NCBI RefSeq assembly: GCF_023242365.1
Contig: NZ_JALLIX010000017.1
Span: 55,171-119,170 of the forward strand
DNA length: 64,000 bases
DNA from: Pseudomonas sp. MWU13-2100
GTDB lineage: Bacteria > Pseudomonadota > Gammaproteobacteria > Pseudomonadales > Pseudomonadaceae
Direction: 5' to 3'
Shown here: positions 1-9,279 of the stretch, piece by piece
Numbering within the stretch: position 1 is the first letter of the stretch
Layout: each line of letters begins with the position of its first letter
Program-made: the position numbers and the translations under genes
Notes under the pieces: model-generated
Seen by the model: only the letters and a program-made list of their open reading frames with translations
What the model was told of the DNA's origin: nothing
Databases searched by the model: none

Positions 1-50
1 GGCGTGGCCTTATTTAGTTCCTTCTTCCCTTCTTGGTGCATGAATCCGAT

Positions 51-983
51 ATGAGTTCCGCTCTGTCCATCCGGCAGCTAACCAAAACCTACGGCAACGG
101 TTTCCAGGCCCTGAGTGGTATCGATCTGGACGTCGCCGAAGGTGATTTCTTCGCCTTGCTCGGCCCTAACGGTGCCGGTAAATCCACCACCATCGGCATC
201 CTCTCGACCCTGGTGAACAAGACCAGCGGCACGGTGAAGGTGTTCGGGCACGACCTCGATCGCGAACCCGCCGCGCTCAAGCGCTGCATTGGCGTGGTGC
301 CGCAGGAGTTCAACTTCAACCAGTTCGAGAAGACCTTCGATATCGTCGTGACCCAGGCCGGCTATTACGGCATTCCGGCGAAAATCGCCAAGGAGCGCGC
401 CGAACAGTACCTGACCCAACTGGGCCTGTGGGACAAGCGCGACGTACCGTCGCGGTCGTTGTCCGGCGGCATGAAACGTCGCCTGATGATCGCCCGGGCG
501 CTGGTGCATGAACCGCGCCTGTTGATCCTCGACGAGCCGACCGCGGGGGTCGATATCGAACTGCGTCGTTCGATGTGGACCTTCCTCACCGAACTGAACC
601 AGAAAGGCATCACCATCATCCTCACCACCCATTACCTGGAGGAGGCTGAGCAGTTGTGCCGTAATATCGGCATCATCGATCACGGCACCATTGTCGAAAA
701 TACCAGCATGCGCCAGTTGCTCAGCCAGCTGCATGTGGAGACCTTCCTGCTCGACCTGAAGAACGATCTGCAGCAGCCGCCGCAATTGATCGGCTATCCG
801 AGCAAGTTGCTGGACAGTCGCACCCTGGAAGTCCAGGTCGACAAGGACGCGGGTATCACGGCGTTGTTCGGGCAGTTGGCCACGCAGCAGGTCGAAGTCC
901 TGAGCCTGCGTAACAAAACCAATCGCCTCGAGGAGCTGTTCGTGTCCCTGGTGGAAAAAAACCTGTCGAAGGTGGCGGTATGA
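51..983 (+). CDS. ABC-2 type exporter, ATP-binding subunit (YadG-like)
   Basis: Cytoplasmic ATPase that would energise the permease encoded immediately downstream. In the 310-residue product the Walker A motif GPNGAGKS is at about residues 38-45, the signature LSGGM at 137-141 and Walker B LLILDEP at 157-163. The last ~80 residues are the usual poorly conserved tail of this exporter class. I start at the ATG at 51 because family alignments begin near SALSIRQL; an in-frame TTG at 33 would add six residues. The stop overlaps the permease start by 4 bp (ATGA), indicating translational coupling. Substrate is unknown; the closest remembered relatives are the YadGH pair. Function as an ABC ATPase is certain, the transported compound is not. 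Confidence 0.93.
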   Translation: MSSALSIRQLTKTYGNGFQALSGIDLDVAEGDFFALLGPNGAGKSTTIGILSTLVNKTSGTVKVFGHDLDREPAALKRCIGVVPQEFNFNQFEKTFDIVVTQAGYYGIPAKIAKERAEQYLTQLGLWDKRDVPSRSLSGGMKRRLMIARALVHEPRLLILDEPTAGVDIELRRSMWTFLTELNQKGITIILTTHYLEEAEQLCRNIGIIDHGTIVENTSMRQLLSQLHVETFLLDLKNDLQQPPQLIGYPSKLLDSRTLEVQVDKDAGITALFGQLATQQVEVLSLRNKTNRLEELFVSLVEKNLSKVAV

Positions 984-1759
984 GTTCGGAACTGCAACCC
1001 AACCTGGTCGCGCTCAACACCATCGTTTACCGCGAAGTCCGGCGGTTTACCCGGATCTGGCCACAGACCCTGCTCCCCCCGGCCATCACCATGGTCCTGT
1101 ACTTCGTGATCTTCGGCAACCTGATCGGCCGGCAGATCGGCGGCATGGGTGGCTTCACCTACATGGAGTACATCGTGCCGGGCCTGATCATGATGTCGGT
1201 GATCACCAACTCCTACGGCAACGTGGTCTCGAGTTTCTTCGGCAGCAAGTTCCAGCGCTCCATCGAAGAGTTGATGGTTTCGCCGGTCTCGCCCCATACC
1301 ATCCTGATCGGCTACACCCTCGGCGGTGTCCTGCGCGGGCTGATGGTGGGGATCATCGTGACCTTGCTCTCGCTGTTCTTCACCCACTTGCAGGTCCATC
1401 ACCTGGGCGTGACCCTGCTGGTGGTGATCCTGACGGCGACGATCTTCTCGCTTCTGGGGTTCATCAACGCGGTCTTTGCACGTAATTTCGACGATATCTC
1501 GATTATCCCGACTTTCGTGCTGACGCCGCTGACCTACCTCGGCGGGGTCTTCTACTCGATTACCCTGCTGCCACCGTTCTGGCAGACCGTGTCGCTGGCC
1601 AACCCGGTGCTGCACATGGTCAACGCCTTCCGCTACGGCATTCTCGGGGTGTCGGACATCCGCATCAGCGTGGCCATCACCTTCATGCTGGTGGCGACGG
1701 TAGCCCTCTACATCGGTTGTGCGCGGTTGCTGGTCAGCGGCCGCGGTATGCGTCAGTAA
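980..1759 (+). CDS. ABC-2 type exporter, permease subunit (YadH-like)
   Basis: Integral membrane partner of the upstream ATPase, 259 residues. Six hydrophobic segments can be read, with the first near residues 30-50 and the last near 225-250, and the middle of the protein carries the ABC-2 motif region (ADEELMVSP-like, here SIEELMVSPVSPHTIL). Length and layout fit the YadH/DrrB class of ABC-2 permeases. It overlaps the ATPase by 4 bp and is followed after 6 bp by the convergent stop of a DUF2062 gene, so the two exporter genes form a complete small operon end. No substrate can be inferred from the sequence. Confidence 0.92.
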   Translation: MSSELQPNLVALNTIVYREVRRFTRIWPQTLLPPAITMVLYFVIFGNLIGRQIGGMGGFTYMEYIVPGLIMMSVITNSYGNVVSSFFGSKFQRSIEELMVSPVSPHTILIGYTLGGVLRGLMVGIIVTLLSLFFTHLQVHHLGVTLLVVILTATIFSLLGFINAVFARNFDDISIIPTFVLTPLTYLGGVFYSITLLPPFWQTVSLANPVLHMVNAFRYGILGVSDIRISVAITFMLVATVALYIGCARLLVSGRGMRQ

Positions 1760-1765
1760 GGGTTT

Positions 1766-2287
1766 TCATGGACGACGGCGTCGCTCCTGGCGCCGTTTCC
1801 ATTGCCTGGCCACCCACCAGCGCCAGTAGCTCATGGTCAGGTAGTAACCCAGCGCGCCGAGCGTCATTCCCAATACCAGCGAACCGAGCAACAGCGGTTG
1901 CCAGAGCGTCGACAGTTGCCCGCTGATCCAGGCCCAGGTCAACTCGTCCGGCAGGCCGCGGGGTGGCACGTGCAGCAACCAGGCACCGAGCTGGTAGGCA
2001 CAATAGAAAATCGGCGGAATCGTCAGCGGATTGGTCAGCCACACCAGGCTGACGGCAATCGGCATATTGCCACGCACGAGAATTGCCAGGAACGCTGCCA
2101 GCAGCATCTGCAAGGGCATCGGCATCAAGGCCGCAAACAAACCCACCGCCATGGCCCGCGCCACCGAGTGCCGATTGAGGTGCCAGAGGTTCGGATCGTG
2201 GAGCAGGGGACCGAAAAAACGTAAGTGTTTGTGTTCCCTGATGCGGGTCGGGTCCGGCATGTAGCGTTTGAATAAGCGACGCGGCAT
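1766..2287 (-). CDS. DUF2062 membrane protein
   Basis: Product of 173 residues with an N-terminal basic segment, the DUF2062 core (SVARAMAVGLFAALMPMPLQ followed by a second hydrophobic stretch and the WLTNPLTIPPIFY motif typical of the family) and a very basic C-terminal tail rich in Arg. I chose the ATG at 2287 (MPRRLFKRYMP) since upstream in-frame sequence is low-complexity and unlike family members. It is transcribed leftward, convergent with the ABC exporter and divergent from comEC, sharing a 136-bp promoter region with the latter. Family function is not established; an inner-membrane location is clear. Confidence 0.9.
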   Translation of the reverse strand: MPRRLFKRYMPDPTRIREHKHLRFFGPLLHDPNLWHLNRHSVARAMAVGLFAALMPMPLQMLLAAFLAILVRGNMPIAVSLVWLTNPLTIPPIFYCAYQLGAWLLHVPPRGLPDELTWAWISGQLSTLWQPLLLGSLVLGMTLGALGYYLTMSYWRWWVARQWKRRQERRRRP

Positions 2288-2423
2288 AAGGCTTCTCGGG
2301 CGATTCAGGCGGGCAGTATGCCCGGATTTTACGGGCGGCCGATTCAGACTTTGTGACAGTAAATAAAGCACCGTCCGCGTAACCCGGCTATTCCGAGAAC
2401 TGAACGGGTTCAAGGAGGGGGTT

Positions 2424-4640
2424 ATGCGCACAGGGATGTTGGCGTTGGCAGCGGGGTTTGTGGCCTTGCGTTTCCTACCACAACTGCCACCCGGCGGGCT
2501 GTTGCTGGTGCTGCCGGTACTCGGGCTGATGTTGTTGCCGTTTCGCACCTACCCGCTGGCGTTGTTTCTGTTCGGCTGCAGTTGGGCCTGCTTCCAGGCG
2601 CAGCGGGCGCTGGACGATCGGCTGGCGCCGGTGCTGGACGGCCAGACCCTGTGGGTGGAGGGCCGGGTGGTCGGTTTGCCGCAACGGGATGAACAGGTCG
2701 TGCGCTTCGAACTGGAGGGTGCGACTTCGCGCCGGGCACCGCTGCCGGCGCGTTTGCGCTTGTCCTGGTTCGGCGGCCCGGATCTGCGCAGTGGCGAGCG
2801 CTGGCGCCTGGCGGTGCAGCTCAAGCGTGGACAGGGTTTGCTCAATCCCGCCGGGTTCGACTATGAGGCCTGGCTGCTCGCCCGGCGCATCGGCGCCACC
2901 GGCACGATCAAGGATGGGCAGTTGCTGGCGCCCGCCAGTGGCGCCTGGCGCGATGGGATCAGGCGGCGCTTGCTGCAAGTCGATGCCCTGGGGCAATCGG
3001 CAGCCCTGGTGGCACTGGTACTCGGTGACGGTTCAGGTCTGTCGGCGCAGACCTGGCGTGTGCTGCAGGACACCGGCACCCTGCATCTGCTGGTGATTTC
3101 CGGCCAGCATATCGGCCTGTTCGCGGGACTGGTCTACACCCTGATCGCCGGACTGGCGCGTTACGGCCTGTGGCCGGGCCGTTGGCCCTGGCTGCCCTGG
3201 GCGTGTGGTCTGGCCTTTGCGGCGGCATTGGGTTACGCACTGCTGGCCGGGTTCGGCGTGCCGGTGCGCCGGGCCTGCGTGATGCTCGCCATGGTGCTGT
3301 TGTGGCGTTTGCGCTATCGCCACCTGGGGGCGCTGGTGCCGCTGCTGGCGGCCTTGAACCTGGTACTGTTGTTCGACCCGCTGGTGAGTCTGCAGGCGGG
3401 ATTCTGGTTGTCCTTTGCCGCCGTGGCGGTGCTGATCTTCACCTTCAGTGGACGACTGGGCGCCTGGAGCTTCTGGCAGAGCTGGACCCGTGGGCAATGG
3501 GTGATCGCCCTCGGCCTGTTTCCGGCGCTGCTGTTACTGGGCCTGCCGGTCAGTCTCAGTGCACCGCTGGCCAACTGGATCGCGGTCCCGTTGGTCGGCC
3601 TGCTGGTATTGCCCCTGGCCTTGTTCGGCACACTGCTGTTGCCGCTGCCCTGGCTGGGGGAGGCGCTGCTGTGGCTGGCCGGCGGTTTGCTCGGCGGATT
3701 GTTTCAAGGGCTCGAATGGCTGGCCGCGCAAGTGCCGGCCTGGGTCCCGGCGAGCGTTCCACTATGGGCCTGGGCGCTGAGTGGCCTGGGTATCCTGCTG
3801 CTGTTGCTGCCTGCCGGCATGCCCTTGCGCCCTTTGGGTTGGCCGCTGGCGGCGCTGGCGGTATTTGCACCTGCAACGCAAGTGGCGCCGGGCGAGGCCG
3901 AGGTCTGGCAGCTGGATGTCGGCCAGGGGTTGGCGATCCTTGTCCGAACCCGTGGGCACAGCCTGTTGTACGACGCCGGACCGCGCTTCGGCGAGTTTGA
4001 CCAGGGGGAGCGGGTGGTGCTGCCGTCTTTGCGCAAGCTGGGGGTGCGCAGGCTCGATACGCTGCTGCTCAGCCATGCCGATGCCGATCACGCCGGCGGG
4101 GCCCTGGCCGTGCGCCGCGGCTTGCCGGTGGGCGAGGTGCTCGGCGGCGACATCGAGGGTTTGCCCGCGGCGTTGCAGGCCCAGCCGTGTATCAACGGCC
4201 GGCACTGGCAGTGGGACGGTGTGCGTTTTGCCCTGTGGCGCTGGTCCGAGGCCCGGGACAGCAACCAATCTTCCTGCGTCTTGCAGATCGAGGCCAATGG
4301 CGAACGTCTGCTGCTGACCGGTGATATCGATGTCGAGGCCGAACGAGCCTTCCTCGACAGTCCGCTGGCGATAAGCAGCGACTGGCTGCAGGCTCCCCAT
4401 CACGGCAGCCGCAGTTCCTCGTCAGTGGTTTTCCTGCAACGCCTGTCCCCCCGTGGGGTGCTGGTTTCCCGTGGGCGCGGCAATGCCTTCGGCCATCCTC
4501 ACCCGCAGGTCATCGCGCGTTACAAAGCCTTGGACATGGCCATATTCGACAGCGCGGAACAGGGCGCGGTGCGTCTGATGCTCGGTCGTTTCGACGAGCC
4601 GCGGGCCCTGCAGGCCGAGCGGCGTTTCTGGCGGCAATAG
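2424..4640 (+). CDS. comEC: DNA internalisation protein ComEC/Rec2
   Basis: Polytopic inner-membrane protein of 738 residues that in competent bacteria forms the channel moving single-stranded DNA into the cytoplasm. Order of parts: N-terminal transmembrane pair with a DUF4131-type soluble domain (about 1-190), the Competence transmembrane domain (about 200-480), and a C-terminal metallo-beta-lactamase domain containing HADADH at residues 551-556. The start ATG has a very strong Shine-Dalgarno (AAGGAGGGGG) a few bases upstream. Length is typical for pseudomonads. Whether the strain is naturally competent is not shown here; many pseudomonads keep comEC without known competence. Confidence 0.93.
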   Translation: MRTGMLALAAGFVALRFLPQLPPGGLLLVLPVLGLMLLPFRTYPLALFLFGCSWACFQAQRALDDRLAPVLDGQTLWVEGRVVGLPQRDEQVVRFELEGATSRRAPLPARLRLSWFGGPDLRSGERWRLAVQLKRGQGLLNPAGFDYEAWLLARRIGATGTIKDGQLLAPASGAWRDGIRRRLLQVDALGQSAALVALVLGDGSGLSAQTWRVLQDTGTLHLLVISGQHIGLFAGLVYTLIAGLARYGLWPGRWPWLPWACGLAFAAALGYALLAGFGVPVRRACVMLAMVLLWRLRYRHLGALVPLLAALNLVLLFDPLVSLQAGFWLSFAAVAVLIFTFSGRLGAWSFWQSWTRGQWVIALGLFPALLLLGLPVSLSAPLANWIAVPLVGLLVLPLALFGTLLLPLPWLGEALLWLAGGLLGGLFQGLEWLAAQVPAWVPASVPLWAWALSGLGILLLLLPAGMPLRPLGWPLAALAVFAPATQVAPGEAEVWQLDVGQGLAILVRTRGHSLLYDAGPRFGEFDQGERVVLPSLRKLGVRRLDTLLLSHADADHAGGALAVRRGLPVGEVLGGDIEGLPAALQAQPCINGRHWQWDGVRFALWRWSEARDSNQSSCVLQIEANGERLLLTGDIDVEAERAFLDSPLAISSDWLQAPHHGSRSSSSVVFLQRLSPRGVLVSRGRGNAFGHPHPQVIARYKALDMAIFDSAEQGAVRLMLGRFDEPRALQAERRFWRQ

Positions 4641-4653
4641 CCTGGGGCTTTTC

Positions 4654-4670
4654 AATAACCCAGGGTTATT
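4654..4670. repeat. 17-bp perfect palindrome between comEC and exbB
   Basis: AATAACCC and its exact inverse GGGTTATT separated by a single A, lying 14 bp after the comEC stop and about 85 bp before the exbB start. There is no T run on either side, so it does not look like an intrinsic terminator; a dimeric regulator site is an alternative. Function unassigned. Confidence 0.45.
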
Positions 4671-4756
4671 AAAGTACTCCGGGTTGCGACATCACGATCT
4701 TCGGCCCGTGCACCCCCTATGTTAGAGTGGCGCACTTTTTCGAGGGGACTGTCACT

Positions 4757-5392
4757 GTGTGGGAATTGGTCAAGTCCGGCGGCTGGATGATGCTGCCGAT
4801 CATTTTGAGTTCCATCGCTGCAACGGGCATCGTTGCCGAGCGCCTGTGGACGCTGCGGGCCAGCCGCGTGACCCCGGAGCATCTGCTCGGGCAGGTCTGG
4901 CGCTGGATCAAGGACAAGCAACTGGACAAGGAAAAACTCAAGCAACTGCGTGCCGATTCCCCCCTGGGCGAGATCCTCGCCGCGGGCCTGGCGAACTCCA
5001 AGCATGGTCGCGAGATCATGAAAGAGTGTATTCAGGAAGCCGCCGCCCGGGTCATCCATGAACTGGAACGCTACCTCAGCGCCCTCGGCACCATCGCCGC
5101 CATGTCGCCCCTGCTCGGGCTGCTGGGCACGGTGCTGGGCATGATCGATATCTTCAGTTCGTTCATGAGTACCGGCATGACCACCAACGCCGCCGTGCTT
5201 GCCGGGGGTATTTCCAAGGCGCTGGTCACCACGGCTTCGGGTCTGATGGTCGGGATTCCGGCGGTGTTCTTCCATCGTTTCCTGTTGCGCCGGGTCGATG
5301 AGCTGGTGGTGGGCATGGAGCAGGAAGCGATCAAGCTGGTCGAGGTGGTGCAGGGCGATCGCGACGTCGACATGCCAGAGGGCAAAGCGTGA
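4757..5392 (+). CDS. exbB: MotA/TolQ/ExbB proton channel family protein
   Basis: Inner-membrane component of an ExbB-ExbD energy transducer, 211 residues with three transmembrane segments (about 10-30, 105-125 and 145-170). The GMIDIFSSF and GGISKALVTTASGL segments are those expected of the family in the second and third membrane helices. I use the GTG at 4757 (product begins VWELVKSGGWM, as in pseudomonad relatives) with GAGGGGA upstream; an in-frame GTG at 4727 would add ten residues that do not fit. It overlaps exbD by 4 bp and heads the envelope operon running to murB. The location next to lpxK rather than with a TonB gene suggests the stand-alone ExbBD pair common in this genus. Confidence 0.92.
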   Translation: MWELVKSGGWMMLPIILSSIAATGIVAERLWTLRASRVTPEHLLGQVWRWIKDKQLDKEKLKQLRADSPLGEILAAGLANSKHGREIMKECIQEAAARVIHELERYLSALGTIAAMSPLLGLLGTVLGMIDIFSSFMSTGMTTNAAVLAGGISKALVTTASGLMVGIPAVFFHRFLLRRVDELVVGMEQEAIKLVEVVQGDRDVDMPEGKA

Positions 5393-5817
5393 AATTCCGC
5401 CGCAAGCCCCTGGAACCGGTGGATATCAACGTGACGTCGTTGATCGACGTGGTGTTCGTCCTGCTGCTGTTTTTCGTCACCACCACCACCTTTACCCGCC
5501 AGACCGAGTTGCGGGTCGACCTGCCGCAGGCGGTCAGCGGCTCGCCGGCCGAGGACCATATTCCCAAGCAACTGGACATCGCCATCAGTGCCGATGGCGT
5601 CTACACGGTGAACAACCAGCGCCTGCCGACCAATGACCTGGCCAGCCTGATGGAGGCGGTGCAGAAAGAGTCCGGCGGCGATACCAGCCTGCCACTGTCG
5701 ATCAGCGCCGATGGCAAGACCCAGCACCAGGCGGTGATCACCGCAATGGATGCGGCCGGCAAACTGGGCTTCAGCCATCTGCGCATGACCACCGTCGAAG
5801 CGGCGCCGGCACCCTGA
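5389..5817 (+). CDS. exbD: Biopolymer transport protein ExbD/TolR family
   Basis: 142-residue partner of ExbB with one N-terminal membrane helix (about 17-37) and a periplasmic domain. The membrane helix carries the conserved [15 protein letters not shown], including the family aspartate needed for proton coupling. GTG start, overlapping the exbB stop by 4 bp; its own TGA overlaps the lpxK ATG by one base. Together with ExbB it uses proton motive force to drive an outer-membrane or periplasmic partner not encoded here. Confidence 0.92.
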   Translation: MKFRRKPLEPVDINVTSLIDVVFVLLLFFVTTTTFTRQTELRVDLPQAVSGSPAEDHIPKQLDIAISADGVYTVNNQRLPTNDLASLMEAVQKESGGDTSLPLSISADGKTQHQAVITAMDAAGKLGFSHLRMTTVEAAPAP

Positions 5818-6827
5818 TGAGCTTCTCCGAGCGTCTGCTCGCCGCCTGGTACGACGGTCATCCGGCGTTGGTCCTGCTGCGTCCGCTGGAGTGGCTGTAT
5901 CGCCGGGTGGTCAATGGCAAACGCGCGCGTTTCGTCGCCGGCGAAGGCGCGATCTACCAGCCGCCGGTGCCGTTGGTCGTGGTGGGCAATATCACCATCG
6001 GCGGCACCGGCAAGACCCCCATGATTCTCTGGCTGATCGAGCATTGTCGGCGGCGTGGCCTGCGGGTCGGCGTGGTCAGTCGTGGCTACGGCGCCAAGCC
6101 GCCGCAGCTGCCCTGGCGCGTGCGGGCCGACCAGGCCGCGGCGGTAGTCGGTGACGAACCGCTGCTGATCGTCCAGCGCAACGGCGTGCCGTTGATGATC
6201 GACCCGGACCGCAGTCGAGCGGTGCAGGCCTTGCTGGCGACGGAGAAGCTCGACCTGATCCTCTCCGATGATGGCCTGCAGCATTACCGCCTGGCCCGCG
6301 ATCTGGAACTGGTGCTGATCGATGCCGTGCGGGGCCTGGGCAACGGCCGTTGCCTGCCCGCCGGGCCGCTGCGAGAACCGATTGAACGCCTGCAAAGTGT
6401 CGATGGCGTGCTTTACAACGGTGCCAGTGAGGACCGTGCGAACGGCTTCGCCTTTCGCCTGCAACCGACGGCGCTGGTCAACCTGCTGACCGGCGAGCGC
6501 AAGCCGGTCGATTATTTTCCACCCGGACAGGCCGTGCACGCGGTCGCCGGTATCGGTAACCCGCAACGTTTCTTCAATACCCTCGAAACGCTACACTGGC
6601 AGCCTGTGCCCCATGCTTTTGCCGACCATGCCGAGTACAGCGCCGGCGCCTTGAGCTTCGAACCGACGCTGCCGCTGGTGATGACCGAAAAGGATGCGGT
6701 GAAATGCCGGGCCTTCGCGGCGCCCGACTGGTGGTACCTGGCAGTGGATGCGTTGCCGTCCGAGGCCTTCACGGCCTGGTTCGACACCCAGCTGCTGCGC
6801 CTGTTGCCCGACCGTCTCTTGCCCTAA
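5817..6827 (+). CDS. lpxK: Tetraacyldisaccharide 4'-kinase
   Basis: Inner-membrane-associated kinase that phosphorylates the 4' position of the lipid A disaccharide precursor. 336 residues, the normal length. An N-terminal amphipathic/membrane-associating helix precedes a P-loop GGTGKTP at residues 62-68 ([12 protein letters not shown] context), and the [18 protein letters not shown] segment is strongly characteristic of LpxK. It sits in the tightly packed exbBD-lpxK-Trm112-kdsB order seen in other pseudomonads, which groups lipid A and Kdo steps of lipopolysaccharide synthesis. Confidence 0.96.
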   Translation: MSFSERLLAAWYDGHPALVLLRPLEWLYRRVVNGKRARFVAGEGAIYQPPVPLVVVGNITIGGTGKTPMILWLIEHCRRRGLRVGVVSRGYGAKPPQLPWRVRADQAAAVVGDEPLLIVQRNGVPLMIDPDRSRAVQALLATEKLDLILSDDGLQHYRLARDLELVLIDAVRGLGNGRCLPAGPLREPIERLQSVDGVLYNGASEDRANGFAFRLQPTALVNLLTGERKPVDYFPPGQAVHAVAGIGNPQRFFNTLETLHWQPVPHAFADHAEYSAGALSFEPTLPLVMTEKDAVKCRAFAAPDWWYLAVDALPSEAFTAWFDTQLLRLLPDRLLP

Positions 6828-6852
6828 ACCCGTTTTTATCCAGGGAACCCTC

Positions 6853-7038
6853 ATGGACACCAAACTGCTCGACATCCTCGCCTGCCCGATCTGCAAAGGT
6901 CCCCTCAAGCTCAGCGCCGACAAGACCGAGCTGATCAGCAAGGGCGCGGGCCTGGCCTATCCGATCCGCGACGGTATCCCGGTGATGCTGGAAAGCGAAG
7001 CCCGTACCCTGAGCACCGACGAGCGTCTGGACAAATGA
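6853..7038 (+). CDS. Trm112-like small zinc-ribbon protein (YcaR family)
   Basis: 61-residue protein beginning [18 protein letters not shown]; the CPxC pair at residues 11-14 and the [11 protein letters not shown] core are those of the Trm112/YcaR family, although the second cysteine pair found in eukaryotic Trm112 is absent, as is usual in bacterial YcaR. It lies between lpxK and kdsB, the same position as in enterobacteria and other pseudomonads. A GGGA ribosome-binding site precedes the ATG, and the TGA overlaps the kdsB start by 4 bp. Precise role is unknown. Confidence 0.92.
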   Translation: MDTKLLDILACPICKGPLKLSADKTELISKGAGLAYPIRDGIPVMLESEARTLSTDERLDK

Positions 7039-7799
7039 CCACCCCGTTCGTCGTCGTCATTCCGGCGCGCTTTTCCTCCACCCGCCTGCCGGCCAAGCCG
7101 CTGCAACTGATCGCCGGCAAGCCGATGATCCAGCACACCTGGGAACAGGCGCGCAAAAGCAGCGCCCAGCGGGTGGTGGTGGCCACCGATGATGTGCGTA
7201 TCGTCGAGGCCTGCCGGGCCTTTGGCGCCGAAGTGCTGCTGACCCGCGAAGATCACGAGTCCGGTACCGATCGCCTGGCCGAGGTGGCCACTTTGCTGGG
7301 CTTGGCGGCGGATGACATCGTCGTCAACGTCCAGGGCGACGAGCCGTTGATTCCGCCGGTGGTGATCGATCAGGTCGCGGCCAACCTCGCGGCCCATGGC
7401 GAAGCGCGCATGGCCACCCTGGCCGAGCCGATCCACGACCTGGAAAGCCTGTTCAACCCGAACGTGGTCAAGGTGGTCAGCGACATCAATGGCCTGGCGC
7501 TGACCTTCAGTCGCGCGACCTTGCCCTGGGCACGGGATGACTTTGCCATCAGTCGCGAGCAACTGCCGCCAGGCGTGCCGTTCCGGCGGCATATCGGCAT
7601 CTACGCCTATCGTGCCGGCTTCCTGCATGACTTCGTCAGCTGGGGCCCGTGCTGGCTGGAAACCACCGAGCGCCTGGAGCAACTGCGGGCGCTGTGGCAC
7701 GGTGTGCGGATTCACGTCGCCGATGCCCTGGAAGCGCCACCGACCGGTGTCGATACGGCGCAAGACCTTGATCGCGTTCGTCGGTTGCTGGAGGCCTGA
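7035..7799 (+). CDS. kdsB: 3-deoxy-manno-octulosonate cytidylyltransferase
   Basis: Activates Kdo to CMP-Kdo for attachment to lipid A in the cytoplasm. 254 residues, full length. The nucleotide-binding N-terminus [14 protein letters not shown] (residues 8-21) and the [12 protein letters not shown] motif (about 98-109) are diagnostic. It overlaps the upstream Trm112-like gene by 4 bp and abuts the phosphatase gene by a one-base overlap (TGATG), consistent with a single cotranscribed unit. Confidence 0.96.
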   Translation: MTTPFVVVIPARFSSTRLPAKPLQLIAGKPMIQHTWEQARKSSAQRVVVATDDVRIVEACRAFGAEVLLTREDHESGTDRLAEVATLLGLAADDIVVNVQGDEPLIPPVVIDQVAANLAAHGEARMATLAEPIHDLESLFNPNVVKVVSDINGLALTFSRATLPWARDDFAISREQLPPGVPFRRHIGIYAYRAGFLHDFVSWGPCWLETTERLEQLRALWHGVRIHVADALEAPPTGVDTAQDLDRVRRLLEA

Positions 7800-8263
7800 T
7801 GCGGGTTCTGTTTGTCTGCCTGGGCAATATCTGTCGTTCGCCCACGGCCGAAGGTGTGTTGCGGCACAAATTGCGTGAGGCCGGCTTGGCCGAACAGATC
7901 GAAGTGGCCTCCGCCGGTACCGGTGCCTGGCATGTCGGCAAGTCGCCGGACAGCCGCAGCCAGCGGGCGGCGCGGATACGCGGCTACGATCTGTCGGCCC
8001 AGCGTGCCCGGCAGGTCGGCGCGGCGGATTTCAATCGCTACGACCTGATCCTGGCCATGGACCAGAGCAACCTGCGCAACCTCAAGTTGCTGCAGCCGGC
8101 CCAGGGCAAGGCCGAACTGGATCTGTTCCTGCGCCGTTATGACGGGGCGGTGGAGGAAGTGCCGGACCCGTACTACGACGAAGAACATGGTTTCGAACAG
8201 GTGCTGGACCTGATCGAACAGGCCTGCGATCGGCTGGTGATCGAACTCAAGGGGCGTCTATGA
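7799..8263 (+). CDS. Low-molecular-weight protein tyrosine phosphatase
   Basis: 154-residue enzyme of the LMW-PTP class. The phosphate loop CLGNICRS at residues 7-14 contains the catalytic Cys7 and Arg13, and the acid loop DPYYDEEHGFEQV near residues 122-134 contains the general acid Asp. Such enzymes in capsule loci act on BY-kinases, but no kinase or polysaccharide genes are nearby; here it sits between kdsB and murB as in other pseudomonads, so its physiological substrate is open. Confidence 0.92.
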   Translation: MRVLFVCLGNICRSPTAEGVLRHKLREAGLAEQIEVASAGTGAWHVGKSPDSRSQRAARIRGYDLSAQRARQVGAADFNRYDLILAMDQSNLRNLKLLQPAQGKAELDLFLRRYDGAVEEVPDPYYDEEHGFEQVLDLIEQACDRLVIELKGRL

Positions 8264-9279
8264 CCCTGCAAGTGCAAGCCGGGGTTTCCCTCAAACCCTA
8301 TAACAGCTTTGGTGTCGATGTTCGTGCGCAGTGGTTCGCCGAGGCCCATAGCGATATCGATGTCCGTGAGGCCCTGGCCTATGCCGCGCAGCATCAACTG
8401 CCGTTGCTGGTGATCGGCGGTGGCAGCAACCTGCTGTTGACGGCGGATATCCCGGCGCTGGTATTGCGCATGGGTAGTCGCGGGATTCGGCTGTTGAGCG
8501 ATGACGGCGTCAATGTGGTGATCGAAGCCGAGGCCGGCGAGCCCTGGCATCCCTTTGTGCTGTCGACCCTGGCCCAGGGCTGGAACGGCCTGGAAAACCT
8601 CAGTCTGATTCCCGGCACCGTCGGTGCCGCACCGATGCAGAACATCGGTGCCTACGGGGTCGAGATCAAGGATGTGTTCGCCGGCCTGACCGCGCTGGAT
8701 CGCGAGACCGGTGAGTTGCGCGAGTTCTCCTTGCAAGAGTGCCAGTTCGGTTATCGCGACAGCCTGTTCAAACACGCCGCCGGGCGCTGGTTGATCCTGC
8801 GTGTCCGCTTTGCCTTGAGTCGTGCCGAGCACCTGCACCTGGGTTACGGCCCGGTGGCCACGCGCCTGACCGAGCAAGGTGTCAATCAGCCGACCGCTAT
8901 GGACGTGAGCCGCGCCATTTGCAGCATTCGCAGCGAAAAGCTCCCGGACCCGGCAGTGTTGGGCAATGCCGGCAGTTTTTTCAAGAACCCGCTGGTTTCG
9001 GCGGCGTTGGCGGCCGAGCTGAAGTTGCTGCATCCTGGCCTGGTGAGTTATCCACAGGCCGACGGCCAGGTGAAACTGGCGGCGGGTTGGCTGATCGAGG
9101 CGGCGGGCTGGAAGGGCTTTCGCGACGCAGACGCCGGGGTGCATCGCTTGCAGTCGCTGGTGCTGGTCAACTATGGCGCGGCGAGCGGCCTGCAACTGCT
9201 GGCGCTGGCGCGGCGGATCCAGGCTGACATTTTGCAACGCTTTTCCGTTGAGCTGGAAATGGAGCCGAACCTCTACTGA
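8260..9279 (+). CDS. murB: UDP-N-acetylenolpyruvoylglucosamine reductase
   Basis: Cytoplasmic FAD enzyme that completes UDP-MurNAc synthesis for peptidoglycan. 339 residues with the FAD-binding segments GGGSNLLL and GTVGAAPMQNIGAYG, the catalytic-region YRDSLFK, and the C-terminal NAGSFFKNP motif carrying the catalytic serine. This is the long (type I) MurB form. It overlaps the phosphatase gene by 4 bp and ends the envelope operon. Downstream there is an inverted repeat at 9292-9320 without a T run. Confidence 0.96.
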   Translation: MTLQVQAGVSLKPYNSFGVDVRAQWFAEAHSDIDVREALAYAAQHQLPLLVIGGGSNLLLTADIPALVLRMGSRGIRLLSDDGVNVVIEAEAGEPWHPFVLSTLAQGWNGLENLSLIPGTVGAAPMQNIGAYGVEIKDVFAGLTALDRETGELREFSLQECQFGYRDSLFKHAAGRWLILRVRFALSRAEHLHLGYGPVATRLTEQGVNQPTAMDVSRAICSIRSEKLPDPAVLGNAGSFFKNPLVSAALAAELKLLHPGLVSYPQADGQVKLAAGWLIEAAGWKGFRDADAGVHRLQSLVLVNYGAASGLQLLALARRIQADILQRFSVELEMEPNLY

